A stretch of 59,360 nucleotides of DNA from Rhodobacter sp. SGA-6-6 (lineage in GTDB: Bacteria > Pseudomonadota > Alphaproteobacteria > Rhodobacterales > Rhodobacteraceae). The notes under the pieces are model-generated. The model did no database searches, had not been told where the DNA came from, and saw only the letters and a list, made by a program, of their open reading frames with translations. Position numbers and translations under genes: made by a program. This document shows positions 20,355 to 29,662 of this stretch, in pieces. Numbering within the stretch: the first letter of the stretch is position 1; every line of letters begins with the position of its first letter. The stretch covers positions 1 to 59,360 of the forward strand of contig NZ_JAAKGP010000017.1 of NCBI RefSeq assembly GCF_011043545.1. The letters run 5' to 3'.

Positions 20355-21098
20355 TCAGCCGTCCTGACGCTGGCCCTCGACGATCTGGCGCATCCCGTCC
20401 AGCGGCACGTAGCCGCGCACCATGGTGCGGTCGATCACGAAGGTGGGGGTGCCGTTGATCTCCAGCGCCGTCGCCAGGTCGTGGTTGGCGACGATCACCG
20501 CCTGGACCTCTTCCGAGCCCATCTTCGCCGTCACCGCCGCCGGGTCGTGCCCCAGCTCGGTCGCCAGCCGCCCCAGCGTCTCGGCATTGGCCTCGCCGCG
20601 CAGGGTGACCAGCGCGTCATGGGCCTTCTTGTAGGCCGCGTCGCCGTAGAGCATCCGCACCGAGATGGCGAATTGCGACGACAAGAGCGATTCCTCGCCG
20701 AGGATGGGGAATTCCTTCAGCACGAAGCGGATGTTGCCGTCGCTGCCGACCAGTTCCTCCACCTCCTCATAGGCCTTGCGGCAATAGCCGCAGCGGTAGT
20801 CCATGAACTCGACCACGGTGATGTCGCCGTCGGGGTTGCCGCCCACCCAGTCGTCGGGGCTGTGGTAGATGGCGTCGCGGTTCGCCTCCATCAGCTGCAG
20901 GTCGCGGTCGGCGGCGGCCATGTCCTCGCGCACCTGCAGCTCGGTCATCGCCTCGACGATCACCTCGGGGTTTTCCAGCAGATAGGCGCGGACCTCCTCG
21001 CGGAAGGCGGCGCGCTCGGCCTCGGTCATCTCTCCCAGGCCGCCGGCGAGGGCGGGGAGGGCGGTCAGCGTGGCGGCGAGGGCGAGGGGCAGGCGCAT
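20355..21098 (-). CDS. DsbA-family periplasmic thiol oxidoreductase
   Basis: The 247-residue protein has a signal peptide (about 1-18), a helical N-terminal extension (EAERAAFREEVRAYLLENPE) and a thioredoxin-like domain. The active site CGYC is in FMDYRCGYCRKAYEEV near residue 109. GTPTFVI later supplies the cis-proline loop. This layout matches the DsbA/Com1-like group common in alphaproteobacteria, which catalyses or isomerises disulphides in the periplasm. ATG 21098 is preceded by AAAGGAAG. It stands alone and converges on ispG. Confidence 0.9.
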   Translation of the reverse strand: MRLPLALAATLTALPALAGGLGEMTEAERAAFREEVRAYLLENPEVIVEAMTELQVREDMAAADRDLQLMEANRDAIYHSPDDWVGGNPDGDITVVEFMDYRCGYCRKAYEEVEELVGSDGNIRFVLKEFPILGEESLLSSQFAISVRMLYGDAAYKKAHDALVTLRGEANAETLGRLATELGHDPAAVTAKMGSEEVQAVIVANHDLATALEINGTPTFVIDRTMVRGYVPLDGMRQIVEGQRQDG

Positions 21099-21292
21099 GG
21101 GGCTTCCTTTGCAGGTTGACCCGAACCGCGGGTCGTGGAACGGCCGAACCTTAAGGGGCAGGGCGGGAGCAGCGCAAGCCGGGGATCGCCGCGGCGCGGG
21201 GCGGTCGCCGCTTTGTGATGGGCCCGGCGGCGGCAAGGTGAATTTACTTCCGCCCGCCCGCCGGGGATAATGGGGCAAGAAAAGGGCAGGCG

Positions 21293-22495
21293 ATGCGGGC
21301 GCTTCTTGCAGTTCTGGCGATGGTCTGGGCGCTGGCCTTCGGGGCGGCGGCGCAGGATCTGTCGGCGCTGGCGCGGCTGGATGCGGGGCAGAGCCACCTG
21401 CAGGGCGATGCCGGCGGGGTGGAGATCGCGCTGGCGATCAGCCAGCCGGTGCCCTGGCGGGTGCGGCTGCTGGACGATCCGCCGCGGCTGATCCTCGACA
21501 TGCGCGAGGTGGACTGGAAGGGCGTCGAGACTCTGGCGCTGCCCACGCCGGTGCGCGCCCTGCGGGCCGGGGTGTTCCGCCCGGGCTGGTCGCGGCTGGT
21601 GGTGGAGCTGGACGGGCCCTGGACGGTGGCGCGGTCCGAAATGCAGACCGGCGATCCCGGCGCGGTGGTCCGGCTGGCGCTGGAACCGGCGACGGCTGCG
21701 GCCTTCGCCGCCGAGGCCGCGCGGCCCGAGCCGGCGGAATGGGCGGCGCCGAAAGCCGCCGACCTGCCGCCGTCGCCGGTGCAGGGCAGCGGGCCGGTGG
21801 TGGTGGTGCTGGACCCCGGTCACGGCGGCATCGACCCGGGGGCCGAACGCGAGGGCCAGACCGAGGCGAAGCTGATGCTGACCTTCGCCCGCGAACTGAA
21901 GGAGGCGCTGCTGCGCGACGGCCGCTTCAAGGTGGTGATGACCCGCAACGAGGATGTCTTCGTGCCGCTGGAGACCCGCATCTCCATCGCCCGGGCGGCC
22001 GGCGCGACGGTGTTCCTGTCGCTGCACGCCGATGCGCTGGCCGAGGGCGAGGCGCAGGGGGCCACGGTCTACACCCTGGCCGAGGAGGCCACCGACGAGG
22101 CGGCGCAGGCGCTGGCCGAGCGGCACGACCGCGACGACCTGCTGGCGGGGCTGGACCTGAGCGCGCAGGACGACGTGGTGGTGACGGTGCTGATGGACAT
22201 GGCGCGGACCGAGACGCAGCCGCGGGTGGACCGGCTGGCCGGCCATCTGGTCGGCGCGATCAAGGGGGCGGAGCTGCGGATGCACCGCCACCCGCACCAG
22301 CAGGGCGGATTCTCGGTGTTGAAATCGCCCGACATCCCCTCGGCGCTGGTCGAACTGGGGTTCCTGTCCTCGGCCCGCGACCTGAAGCGGCTGGAGGACC
22401 CGGAGTGGCGGGCGAGGATGGCGGCCGCCCTGGTCGCCGGGCTGGCGGCCTGGGCAGAGGAAGACAGGGCGATCCGGGCGGTGAAGGGCGGCTAG
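21293..22495 (+). CDS. amiC: N-acetylmuramoyl-L-alanine amidase (AMIN + Amidase_3)
   Basis: The 400-residue protein has a signal peptide (about 1-20), an AMIN domain (about 30-130; RLILDMREVDWKGV) that targets septal peptidoglycan, and a zinc amidase domain (about 165-390). Zinc and catalytic residues are in VLDPGHGGIDPGA, ETRISIARAAGA, LSLHADA and the final SALVELGFLSS. It cleaves the amide bond between MurNAc and the stem peptide, releasing daughter cells. It probably forms one unit with the PBP1a gene 91 bases downstream. Confidence 0.95.
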   Translation: MRALLAVLAMVWALAFGAAAQDLSALARLDAGQSHLQGDAGGVEIALAISQPVPWRVRLLDDPPRLILDMREVDWKGVETLALPTPVRALRAGVFRPGWSRLVVELDGPWTVARSEMQTGDPGAVVRLALEPATAAAFAAEAARPEPAEWAAPKAADLPPSPVQGSGPVVVVLDPGHGGIDPGAEREGQTEAKLMLTFARELKEALLRDGRFKVVMTRNEDVFVPLETRISIARAAGATVFLSLHADALAEGEAQGATVYTLAEEATDEAAQALAERHDRDDLLAGLDLSAQDDVVVTVLMDMARTETQPRVDRLAGHLVGAIKGAELRMHRHPHQQGGFSVLKSPDIPSALVELGFLSSARDLKRLEDPEWRARMAAALVAGLAAWAEEDRAIRAVKGG

Positions 22496-22586
22496 CCGCC
22501 GGGCCGGCCGGCCAAGGTTTTGACGGGGCCGCGCGTCTGCTATAGGGAGGCGCGACATCCAAGGCAGACGGGCACGGGAGACAGGC

Positions 22587-25118
22587 GTGATACGTTTCAT
22601 CGGCTCTTTCTTCGGAGCCATCTTCACGATGATCACGCTGGGCGCCTTCTTCGGCGCCCTGACCGTCGGCGCGATCTTCTGGATGTATTCCAGCGACCTG
22701 CCCAGCCACGAAAGCCTGGCGCAATACACCCCGCCGACGATCAGCCGCATCTACACCGGCGAGGGCAAGGTGCTGGACGAATTCGCCCGCGAGCGGCGGC
22801 TGTTCGTCCCGGCCGAGGACATCCCCGACCTGGTGAAGCAGGCCTTCATCTCGGCCGAGGACCAGAACTTCTACAGCCACGAGGGCTACGACGCCCGCGG
22901 CATGATCGCGGCGCTGGTCGATGCGGTGAAGAGCAAGGGCGAGGACATCCGCGGCGCCTCGACCATCACCCAGCAGGTGGCGAAGAACATGCTGCTGGAC
23001 GGCACCCGCAAGGGCGCCAAGGGGATCGAGCGCAAGATCAAGGAGATTATCCTGGCCACAAGGCTGGAGGCGACGCTGTCCAAGGACCGCATCCTTGAAA
23101 TCTACATGAACCAGATCGACCTCGGCTACCGCAGCTTCGGGGTGGCGGCGGCGGCGCAGACCTATTTCAACAAGACCCTGGACCAGCTGACCCCGGGCGA
23201 GGCCGCCTATCTGGCGGCGCTGCCGAAATCCCCCGGCAAGGGCCTGCGGCCGGTGCAGGAATACGACCGCGCGGTCGAGCGGCGGAACTATGTCCTCGGC
23301 GAGATGCGCCAGAACGGCTACATCGACCAGGCCACCTACGAGGCGGAAAAGGCGCAGCCCCTGAAGACGGTGATGGCGGGGGATTACCCCTCCTACCGCG
23401 AGGCGCTGCCCGACCGCACCTATTTCACCGAAGAGATCGCCCGCCAGCTGTCGAAGAACTTCGGCGAGGAGGAGTTCTACAACGGCGGCCTGACCATCCG
23501 CGCCACCATCGACCCCGAGTTGCAGCGCCAGGCCGAGACCTCGCTGCGCATCGCGCTGGAGAAATACGACCGCAGCCTCGGCCGCTGGCGCGGCACCGGC
23601 GAGGTGCTGGACGCCTCGGTGCTGGACAGCGAGGCCGAATGGCGCGCGGCGCTGGCCGCCGTCGAGGTGCCGCGCGACATCGAGGGCTGGTTCCCGGCGG
23701 TGGTGCTGGAAGTGGGCGACGGCGAATTGCGGATCGGCATCGAGGGCGTCGAGGCGACCGAGGCCGAGCCGCAGGTGGTGCCGCGCGCCGACATCGAGTG
23801 GATGCGCGGCAATTTCCACGACAATTTCAAGCCGGGCGATGTGGTCCATGTCCGCCGGATGACCGACGACAAGGACGGCGGCTTCATCCGCTGGACCCTG
23901 CGGCAGGTGCCGGAGGTGCAGGGCGCCTTCATGGCGATGGACGTGACCACCGGCCGGGTGCTGGCGATGCAGGGCGGCTTCAGCTATCAGGATTCGGTGT
24001 TCAACCGCGCCACTCTGGCCAAGCGCCAGCCCGGCTCCAGCTTCAAGCCCTTCGTCTATGCCGCCGCGCTGGACAGCGGCTTCACCCCCGCCACCATCGT
24101 CGTCGACGCGCCGATCGAGGTGAACACGCCGCAGGGGCTGTGGACGCCGAAGAACGCCTCGAACAAGTATTACGGCCCGGCGCCGCTGCGGACGGGGATC
24201 GAGCAGAGCCGCAACCTGATGACCATCCGCATCGCCGAGGAGATCGGGATGCAGACGGTGGCGGGCTATGCCGAACGCTTCGGCGTCTACGACCGGATGA
24301 ACCCCTATCTCGCCAATGCGCTCGGCGCGCAGGAGACCACGCTCTACCAGATGGTCGCCGCCTATGCGATGTTCGCCAACGGCGGCGAGCGGCTGGAGCC
24401 GACGCTGGTCGACCGGGTGCAGGACCGCTACGGCCGCACCGTCTATCGCCACGACAAGCGGGTCTGCACCGATTGCACCGATCCCGGCCTGCCGAAGGGC
24501 GCGGGGCTGGAGATCACCTCGGACCGCGAGCGGGTGATGGACGCGATCACCGCCTATCAGCTGACCAGCATGATGGAGGGCGTGGTGCAGCGCGGCACCG
24601 CGCGCGGCATCAACCTGCCGGTGCCGGTGGCGGGCAAGACCGGGACGACGAACGACGCCAAGGACGTGTGGTTCATCGGCTATACCAGCACCATCGTCGC
24701 CGGCTGCTACATCGGTTACGACAACCCGAAATCGCTCGGCAACGTCTCGGGCGGCGGCTTCTGCGGCCCGGTGTTCGAGAGCTTCATGAAGGAAGCGATC
24801 AAGAAATACGGCGGGGCCAAGTTCAAGGTGCCGCCGGGGGGCTATTTCGTGAAGATCGACCGCTTCACCGGCGCCCGCCTGCCCGACGACGCCAGCGGCG
24901 AGAACGTGGTGGCGGAATATTTCCGCGAGGGCGAGGACCCGATCTTCGGCCTGGGCGCGCTGGTCGACGGCGGCTTCGAGATGGGCCAGAATCTGCCGCT
25001 CTATGCCTATGGCGAGACCGAGAGCGGCGGCAGCACCGTCACCACCGCGACGGGCGAGACCAAGGTGATCCCGAAGAAGGCCGATTTCGGCACCGTCTCC
25101 TCGGGCGGGCTCTATTGA
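22587..25118 (+). CDS. mrcA: Penicillin-binding protein 1A (bifunctional)
   Basis: The 843-residue protein has an N-terminal membrane helix (about 7-35), a glycosyltransferase-51 domain with EDQNFYSHEGYD near 92, and an OB-like insertion (about 330-450). The transpeptidase domain has SxxK in PGSSFKPFVYAAAL near 485, SxN in EQSRNLMTI and KTG in AGKTGTTNDAKD. It polymerises and cross-links peptidoglycan in the periplasm. GTG at 22587 follows GGGAGACAGGC; it is the only start near the membrane helix. It follows amiC, pairing synthesis and hydrolysis enzymes. Confidence 0.97.
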   Translation: MIRFIGSFFGAIFTMITLGAFFGALTVGAIFWMYSSDLPSHESLAQYTPPTISRIYTGEGKVLDEFARERRLFVPAEDIPDLVKQAFISAEDQNFYSHEGYDARGMIAALVDAVKSKGEDIRGASTITQQVAKNMLLDGTRKGAKGIERKIKEIILATRLEATLSKDRILEIYMNQIDLGYRSFGVAAAAQTYFNKTLDQLTPGEAAYLAALPKSPGKGLRPVQEYDRAVERRNYVLGEMRQNGYIDQATYEAEKAQPLKTVMAGDYPSYREALPDRTYFTEEIARQLSKNFGEEEFYNGGLTIRATIDPELQRQAETSLRIALEKYDRSLGRWRGTGEVLDASVLDSEAEWRAALAAVEVPRDIEGWFPAVVLEVGDGELRIGIEGVEATEAEPQVVPRADIEWMRGNFHDNFKPGDVVHVRRMTDDKDGGFIRWTLRQVPEVQGAFMAMDVTTGRVLAMQGGFSYQDSVFNRATLAKRQPGSSFKPFVYAAALDSGFTPATIVVDAPIEVNTPQGLWTPKNASNKYYGPAPLRTGIEQSRNLMTIRIAEEIGMQTVAGYAERFGVYDRMNPYLANALGAQETTLYQMVAAYAMFANGGERLEPTLVDRVQDRYGRTVYRHDKRVCTDCTDPGLPKGAGLEITSDRERVMDAITAYQLTSMMEGVVQRGTARGINLPVPVAGKTGTTNDAKDVWFIGYTSTIVAGCYIGYDNPKSLGNVSGGGFCGPVFESFMKEAIKKYGGAKFKVPPGGYFVKIDRFTGARLPDDASGENVVAEYFREGEDPIFGLGALVDGGFEMGQNLPLYAYGETESGGSTVTTATGETKVIPKKADFGTVSSGGLY

Positions 25119-25207
25119 ACCAATGGGCGGCCGGCGCGGCCCGCACCCTTGCCGGGGCGCGGCAGGGGCGTTATCAGGCCGCCGGAACCTAGGGAAAGAC
25201 GGGCATC

Positions 25208-26329
25208 ATGCGCGCAGAGACGCAAGCTCATGTTGAGGCGATCCGCAAGTCGCTGGTGCTGCTGGCGCAGCGGATGGACTGGGAGACCGCGCCGCACCGG
25301 CTGGAAGAGTTCAACGCGCTGATCGAGCAGCCCGATCTGTGGAACGACCCCGCCAAGGCGCAGAAGCTGATGCGTGAGCGGCAGTCGCTGATGGATGCGG
25401 TGAACGGCTACAAGCTGATCGAGGCCGGGCTGAACGACAACATCGGCCTGATCGAACTGGGCGAGGCCGAGGGCGAGGAAGAGGTGGTCGCCGAGGCCGA
25501 GACGGCGCTGAAGGCGCTGGCCGAGGTGGCGGCGCAGAAGGAGCTGGAGGCGCTCTTGAACGGCGAGGCCGACGGCAACGACACCTTCCTGGAGATCAAC
25601 GCCGGGGCGGGCGGGACCGAGTCGCAGGACTGGGCCGAGATGCTGGCGCGGATGTATACCCGCTGGGCCGAACGCCGCGGCTTCACCGTCGAGATGCTGT
25701 CGGAAACGCCGGGCGAAGAGGCGGGGATCAAGTCGGTGGCCTACAAGATTTCCGGCCACAATGCCTATGGCTGGCTGAAGACCGAAAGCGGCGTGCACCG
25801 GCTGGTCAGGATTTCCCCCTTCGGCTCGGGCGACAAGCGGCAGACCTCCTTCGCCAGCGTCTGGGTCTATCCGGTGGTGGACGACAACATCGAGATCGAG
25901 GTGCTGGACAAGGACATCCGCATCGACACCTTCCGGTCGTCGGGCGCCGGCGGCCAGCACGTCAACAAGACCGACTCGGCGGTGCGGATCACCCACTTCC
26001 CGACCGGGATCGTGGTGACCTCCAGCCTGAAGTCGCAGCACCAGAACCGCGAGATCGCCATGAACGCGCTGAAGGCGCGGCTCTACCAGATGGAACTGGA
26101 CCGCCGCTCGGCTGCGGTGAACGAGGCGCATGACGCCAAGGGCGATGCCGGCTGGGGCAACCAGATCCGGTCCTATGTCCTGCAGCCCTACCAGATGGTG
26201 AAGGACCTGCGCACCAGCTACGAGACCAGCGACACCCAAGGGGTGCTGGACGGCGACCTGGATGCCTTCATGGCGGCGACGCTGGCGCTGGACATGGCCG
26301 GCAAGAGCCGGGCCGACGCCGAGGGCTGA
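25208..26329 (+). CDS. prfB: Peptide chain release factor 2
   Basis: The 373-residue protein recognises UGA and UAA. The anticodon-mimic SPF is in VRISPFGSGDKRQTSF, and the catalytic GGQ is in SGAGGQHVNKTDSAV near 245. The frame is continuous from ATG 25208, so the programmed +1 frameshift known in many bacteria is absent, as expected in alphaproteobacteria. It lies 89 bases after the PBP1a gene. Confidence 0.97.
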   Translation: MRAETQAHVEAIRKSLVLLAQRMDWETAPHRLEEFNALIEQPDLWNDPAKAQKLMRERQSLMDAVNGYKLIEAGLNDNIGLIELGEAEGEEEVVAEAETALKALAEVAAQKELEALLNGEADGNDTFLEINAGAGGTESQDWAEMLARMYTRWAERRGFTVEMLSETPGEEAGIKSVAYKISGHNAYGWLKTESGVHRLVRISPFGSGDKRQTSFASVWVYPVVDDNIEIEVLDKDIRIDTFRSSGAGGQHVNKTDSAVRITHFPTGIVVTSSLKSQHQNREIAMNALKARLYQMELDRRSAAVNEAHDAKGDAGWGNQIRSYVLQPYQMVKDLRTSYETSDTQGVLDGDLDAFMAATLALDMAGKSRADAEG

Positions 26330-26340
26330 GGAGGCGGGGG

Positions 26341-26395
26341 CTCGTCGGGGTCTTCGACTCTCCTCGCCGAGGAGGAGCCGGAGGCGAAGGACGAG
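26341..26395. other. Long stem-loop after prfB
   Basis: The outer arms CTCGTC / GACGAG and TTCG / CGAA enclose a perfect inner hairpin CTCCTCG-C-CGAGGAG (26360-26374). It lies 11 bases after the prfB stop, without a T-tract. It resembles the stem-loops at 43738 and 47747 and may stabilise or terminate the transcript. Confidence 0.55.
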
Positions 26396-26477
26396 GCCGG
26401 TTAACCTGCCGCGAAAATACCTGTTTGGAAAAGCTGCATCCCGCGCATAGCCTTTCCCCGCAAGAGGGAGGGGCAGG

Positions 26478-27251
26478 ATGCATCAGGACACCGCGGGCGC
26501 GCGCCCGATGCCGGAGATACTGGAACTGGACTTCGGCGACCTGCGCGCGGCGCTGGCGGCGGGCTGGCGGGACTTCCTGCGCGCGCCGGTCTTCGGCCTG
26601 TTCTTCGCCGGGGTCTATGTCGCGGGCGGCTGGCTGATCGCCTGGGCCTCGCTGACCGAGGGGCAGATCTGGTGGACGATCTTCGCCGGCTGCGGCTTCC
26701 CGATCCTCGGTCCCTTCATCGCCTGCGGCTTCTACGAGGTCTCGCGCCGGCTGGAGGCGGGCGAGGCGCTGGACTGGGGCGGCGTCCTCGGCGCGATCTT
26801 CCGGCAGAAGGACCGGCAGATCCCGACCATGGCGGCGATCGTCGTGGTGTTCTTCCTGTTCTGGAACTTCCTCGCCCACATGATCTTCGCGCTTTTCCTC
26901 GGCACCGCCACGCTGACCAATGTCACCAGAAGCCTTGAGGTCTTCCTGACGCCGGAGGGGCTGACGATGCTGGCTTTCGGCACCGCGGTGGGGGCGGTCT
27001 TCGCCGGGGTGCTCTATGCGCTGGCGGTGGTGAGCCTGCCCATGCTGATGGACCGCGAGGTGGATTTCATCACCGCGATGATCACCAGCTGGGCGCTGGT
27101 GGCGGCCAATCCCCGGGTGATGCTGGCCTGGGGCGCGCTGATCGCGGTGTCGCTGTTCCTCGGCATGGCGACCGGGTTCCTGGGGCTGTTCGTGGCGCTG
27201 CCGCTGTTCGGGCACGCGAGCTGGCACCTGTATCGGCGGGCGCTGGAGTAG
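26478..27251 (+). CDS. DUF2189 integral membrane protein
   Basis: The 257-residue protein has a short cytoplasmic N-terminus and about six membrane helices (for example VFGLFFAGVYVAGGWLIAW, MAAIVVVFFLFWNFLA, LMLAWGALIAVSLFLGMA written from separate parts). The conserved start of the family, DLRAALAAGWRDFLRAP, and LPMLMDREVDFITAM are visible. DUF2189 proteins are widespread in Rhodobacterales and often near respiratory genes, but their function is unknown. It stands alone between prfB and repeat copy C. AGGGAGGGGCAGG precedes the ATG. Confidence 0.85.
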   Translation: MHQDTAGARPMPEILELDFGDLRAALAAGWRDFLRAPVFGLFFAGVYVAGGWLIAWASLTEGQIWWTIFAGCGFPILGPFIACGFYEVSRRLEAGEALDWGGVLGAIFRQKDRQIPTMAAIVVVFFLFWNFLAHMIFALFLGTATLTNVTRSLEVFLTPEGLTMLAFGTAVGAVFAGVLYALAVVSLPMLMDREVDFITAMITSWALVAANPRVMLAWGALIAVSLFLGMATGFLGLFVALPLFGHASWHLYRRALE

Positions 27252-27305
27252 GAGGGCGAGGGCGGGGTGAACCGGCCCTGCAGACGCTCTTCCCGCAGGT
27301 CGTCT

Positions 27306-27508
27306 GGCGAAGGCCTTCGCCACAGCGCCACGCTTCCCCTTGTCCGGCCGGGCCTCAATAGCCCGGCCAGCGCCCGCCCGCCCCTCGGCGGGCGCTTCTC
27401 GCCCGCCCGGGCGGGCGCTGGCCTCTCGGGGATTTGGGACACCACCGTCTCCGGGTGCAACGTCGCGAGCGGGCGGGGGCGAGGCAGCGCCTCGCCTTTT
27501 CCCGCCCG
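27306..27508. repeat. Four-hairpin dispersed repeat, copy C
   Basis: This is the shortest copy (203 bases). H1 is the loopless palindrome GGCGAAGGCCTTCGCC. H2 is GGCCGGGC / GCCCGGCC. The H3 arms are GCCAGCGCCCGCCCG and CGGGCGGGCGCTGGC, different from copy D at two paired positions but still fully complementary. H4 is GGCGAGGC / GCCTCGCC with CGGGCGGG / CCCGCCCG outside. It lies between the convergent DUF2189 and bactofilin genes, beyond the bactofilin terminator. Confidence 0.92.
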
Positions 27509-27521
27509 GTTCAGCGGCGAT

Positions 27522-27557
27522 GACGAAAAGCAAAAGGCGCGCCCCTCGGCGCGCCTT
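27522..27557 (-). terminator. Rho-independent terminator of the M23-bactofilin operon
   Basis: On the minus strand AAGGCGCGCC / GGCGCGCCTT form a perfect ten-pair stem with a four-base loop, followed by TTGCTTTTCG. It lies 23 bases after the bactofilin stop. It shows that repeat copy C, further downstream, is not needed to end this transcript. Confidence 0.85.
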
Positions 27558-27580
27558 GCGATCCTGCGGCGGGGGAGGGA

Positions 27581-28105
27581 TCAGACCTCGGCCGGCTTCT
27601 CCGCCGGTTCCGGCGCGGCGTTGCGCATCGGCGGCAGGGTCGCGGTGGTGACGCGGCCCGAGGCCAGCGGGTCTTCCTGCCGCTGCACCGAGCCCTCGAA
27701 ATGCGCGCCCGACTCGATGGCGATGGTCTTGTGGATGATGTCGCCTTCCACCCGCGCGGTGGCGGTCAGGCGGACCTTCAGCCCGCGGACCCGGCCGATC
27801 ACCCGGCCGTTGACCACGATGTCGTCGGCGACGATCTCGCCGCGGATGGTGGCGCTTTCGCCGACCGTCAGCAGATGGGCGCGGATGTCGCCCTCCACCG
27901 TGCCCTCGACCTGGATGTCGCCGGTGGTGCGCAGGTTGCCGACCACGGTCAGGTCCGAGGACAGGACCGAGGTCACGGCCTTGCCCTTGGGCGCCGTGGG
28001 GGTGAAGTCCATCGAGGGTTTCGTCACGGGTGCCTCCGGGGCCTTGGGTTTCTCGCCGTCGGCCTTGCTGGGCCCGGGCTCGTTGATGCGGCTCTTAGAA
28101 AACAT
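27581..28105 (-). CDS. Bactofilin
   Basis: The 174-residue protein has a disordered Pro/Lys-rich N-terminus (about 1-45), a central beta-helical bactofilin domain (about 50-140; GDIQVEGTVEGDIRAHLLTVG, VNGRVIGRVRG) and a Pro-rich tail. Bactofilins polymerise without nucleotides into membrane-associated scaffolds that position peptidoglycan enzymes. The gene starts 11 bases inside the end of an M23 peptidase gene, the classic bactofilin partner in proteobacteria. The pair probably shapes the cell wall locally. Confidence 0.93.
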   Translation of the reverse strand: MFSKSRINEPGPSKADGEKPKAPEAPVTKPSMDFTPTAPKGKAVTSVLSSDLTVVGNLRTTGDIQVEGTVEGDIRAHLLTVGESATIRGEIVADDIVVNGRVIGRVRGLKVRLTATARVEGDIIHKTIAIESGAHFEGSVQRQEDPLASGRVTTATLPPMRNAAPEPAEKPAEV

Positions 28106-29435
28106 CGCTGGCTGCCTTTATGAACTTCACCGGATTGACGGCAGAGCCGCCGATCCGGACTTCGTAGTGGAGGTGGGTGCCGGTGGACCGGCCTGAATTG
28201 CCCATATCACCGATCCGGTCCCCGCGCGAGACCCTTTGGCCGACCTCGACCCGGATCTGGGAGAGATGGGCGTAGCGGGTCTCGATCCCGAAGGCATGCT
28301 GGATCTTGATCAGGCGACCATAGCCGTTTTCCCAGCCGGCGTGGATCACGACGCCGTCAGCGGTGGCGTAGATCGGCGTGCCGTAGTCGCCGGCCAGATC
28401 CTGCCCCTCGTGCTTGCGGTAGCCGCGGCCAAGCGGGTCGTTGCGGCCGCCGAATCCGCTGGTCCAGCGCACCGAGGACTTGACCGGCATCCCCAGCGGC
28501 ACCCGGAAGGCGGCCATGCGGTAGAGGTTCATCTCCTCCAGTTCCTTCAGGATCGCATTGGCGCGCAATTCGTCGGTGCTGAGCACCGTGCTGCCCGAGG
28601 TGGAGGCGGTGATCGGCGACAGCGGCCCGCCCTGGCCGGAATAGCCCTTGCGGACCGAGGAGATCAGGTCGTCGGGGTCCAGCCCGGCGGCGCGGAACAT
28701 CTTGTCCAGCGGCTCCATCGAGACCGTCACCGCCTCTTCCAGCTTGGCGAAGATGGCGTCGTTGCGGGCCTCCAGCGCGGCCTTCTCCAGCGCCAGCGAG
28801 GCCAGCTCCTCGCGCACGGCGGCGGTCTCGACGGCATCGGCGTCGCGGGCGCGGGCGGTCTGGCCGAGCGCGCCGGTCAGGTAGTCCAGCGTGGCGGCGG
28901 TGTCGCGGATGCGGCCCATCTCGGTGGCGCCGCCGCCCTGCTGGTTCAGCGCCAGCGTCATCCGCTCGGCCTCGGCCCGGGCCTCGTCGCGTTCCTGGAT
29001 GGTGCGGCGCAGGGTGTTCTGGATCACCTCGATCCCGGTCTCCAGCTCGCGCCGGCTGTCCTCGGAGGCCAGCAGCTTCTCCTGCATCTCGCTGACCTGC
29101 GCCAGCGCGATGTTGAAGCGTTCCTGCGCGCGGACGGCTTCCTCGGCACGGGTGTCGCGGTCGGTGGAGATGAAAGCGAGGCGTTCCTCGAACAGCACGC
29201 GCTGGCGTTGGGTCTGCTCGCGGGCCGATCCGGCGCCGATGGTCTCCATCATGATGATGGCGGTGGCGACGATGGTCCAGGCCAGGCCGAGCGTGCCGAC
29301 CACCAGCGCGATGGCCTGGGTTGCGGGGCGCAGGCGGACGAAGCGGGTGCCGTGGTCGGATTTGAGGAACAGCCGCTGTTCGGGGAAATAGCGTTCCAGC
29401 TGGGTATTGATCCGGAAGGCGAGGCGGGTCAGCAC
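28095..29435 (-). CDS. M23 peptidoglycan endopeptidase with coiled coil (DUF5930-like N-terminus)
   Basis: The 446-residue protein has a cytoplasmic N-terminus (about 1-40), a membrane helix (about 42-65, AIALVVGTLGLAWTIVATAI), a long periplasmic coiled coil (about 75-240) and a C-terminal LytM domain. Zinc ligands and catalytic residues are in RKHEGQDLAGDYGTPIYA and GTHLHYEVR. The domain cuts stem-peptide cross-links. The GTG start at 29435 has no strong ribosome site; GTG CTG ACC CGC is the best start for the conserved N-terminus. It overlaps the bactofilin gene, which implies coupled expression. Confidence 0.92.
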   Translation of the reverse strand: MLTRLAFRINTQLERYFPEQRLFLKSDHGTRFVRLRPATQAIALVVGTLGLAWTIVATAIIMMETIGAGSAREQTQRQRVLFEERLAFISTDRDTRAEEAVRAQERFNIALAQVSEMQEKLLASEDSRRELETGIEVIQNTLRRTIQERDEARAEAERMTLALNQQGGGATEMGRIRDTAATLDYLTGALGQTARARDADAVETAAVREELASLALEKAALEARNDAIFAKLEEAVTVSMEPLDKMFRAAGLDPDDLISSVRKGYSGQGGPLSPITASTSGSTVLSTDELRANAILKELEEMNLYRMAAFRVPLGMPVKSSVRWTSGFGGRNDPLGRGYRKHEGQDLAGDYGTPIYATADGVVIHAGWENGYGRLIKIQHAFGIETRYAHLSQIRVEVGQRVSRGDRIGDMGNSGRSTGTHLHYEVRIGGSAVNPVKFIKAASDVF

Positions 29436-29662
29436 TGGCGGGCGCGTCCGTTCTTTGGTGTGGAAAGGGGCGGCGCCCGGGGGCCGCTCTGGTGTGCGGA
29501 TTGATTAGCGGGCGTGTTACACCGCCGCAACGATTTTGACCGGAAGGGTGCGAAACCGGCCTGCGGGGGCGGAAAGATCGGCAGAAACCCGCCGATCGGG
29601 CGGGGACGGCCCTCGGCGGGGGCTGGCTCCGCTGTTATCCCTGCGCAAGCGCCCGGCCGTCT

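Noticed and set aside
25208-25300. Programmed +1 frameshift in prfB
   Set aside because: The frame is continuous, and no in-frame TGA with a CTTTGA-like slippery site is seen near codon 25.
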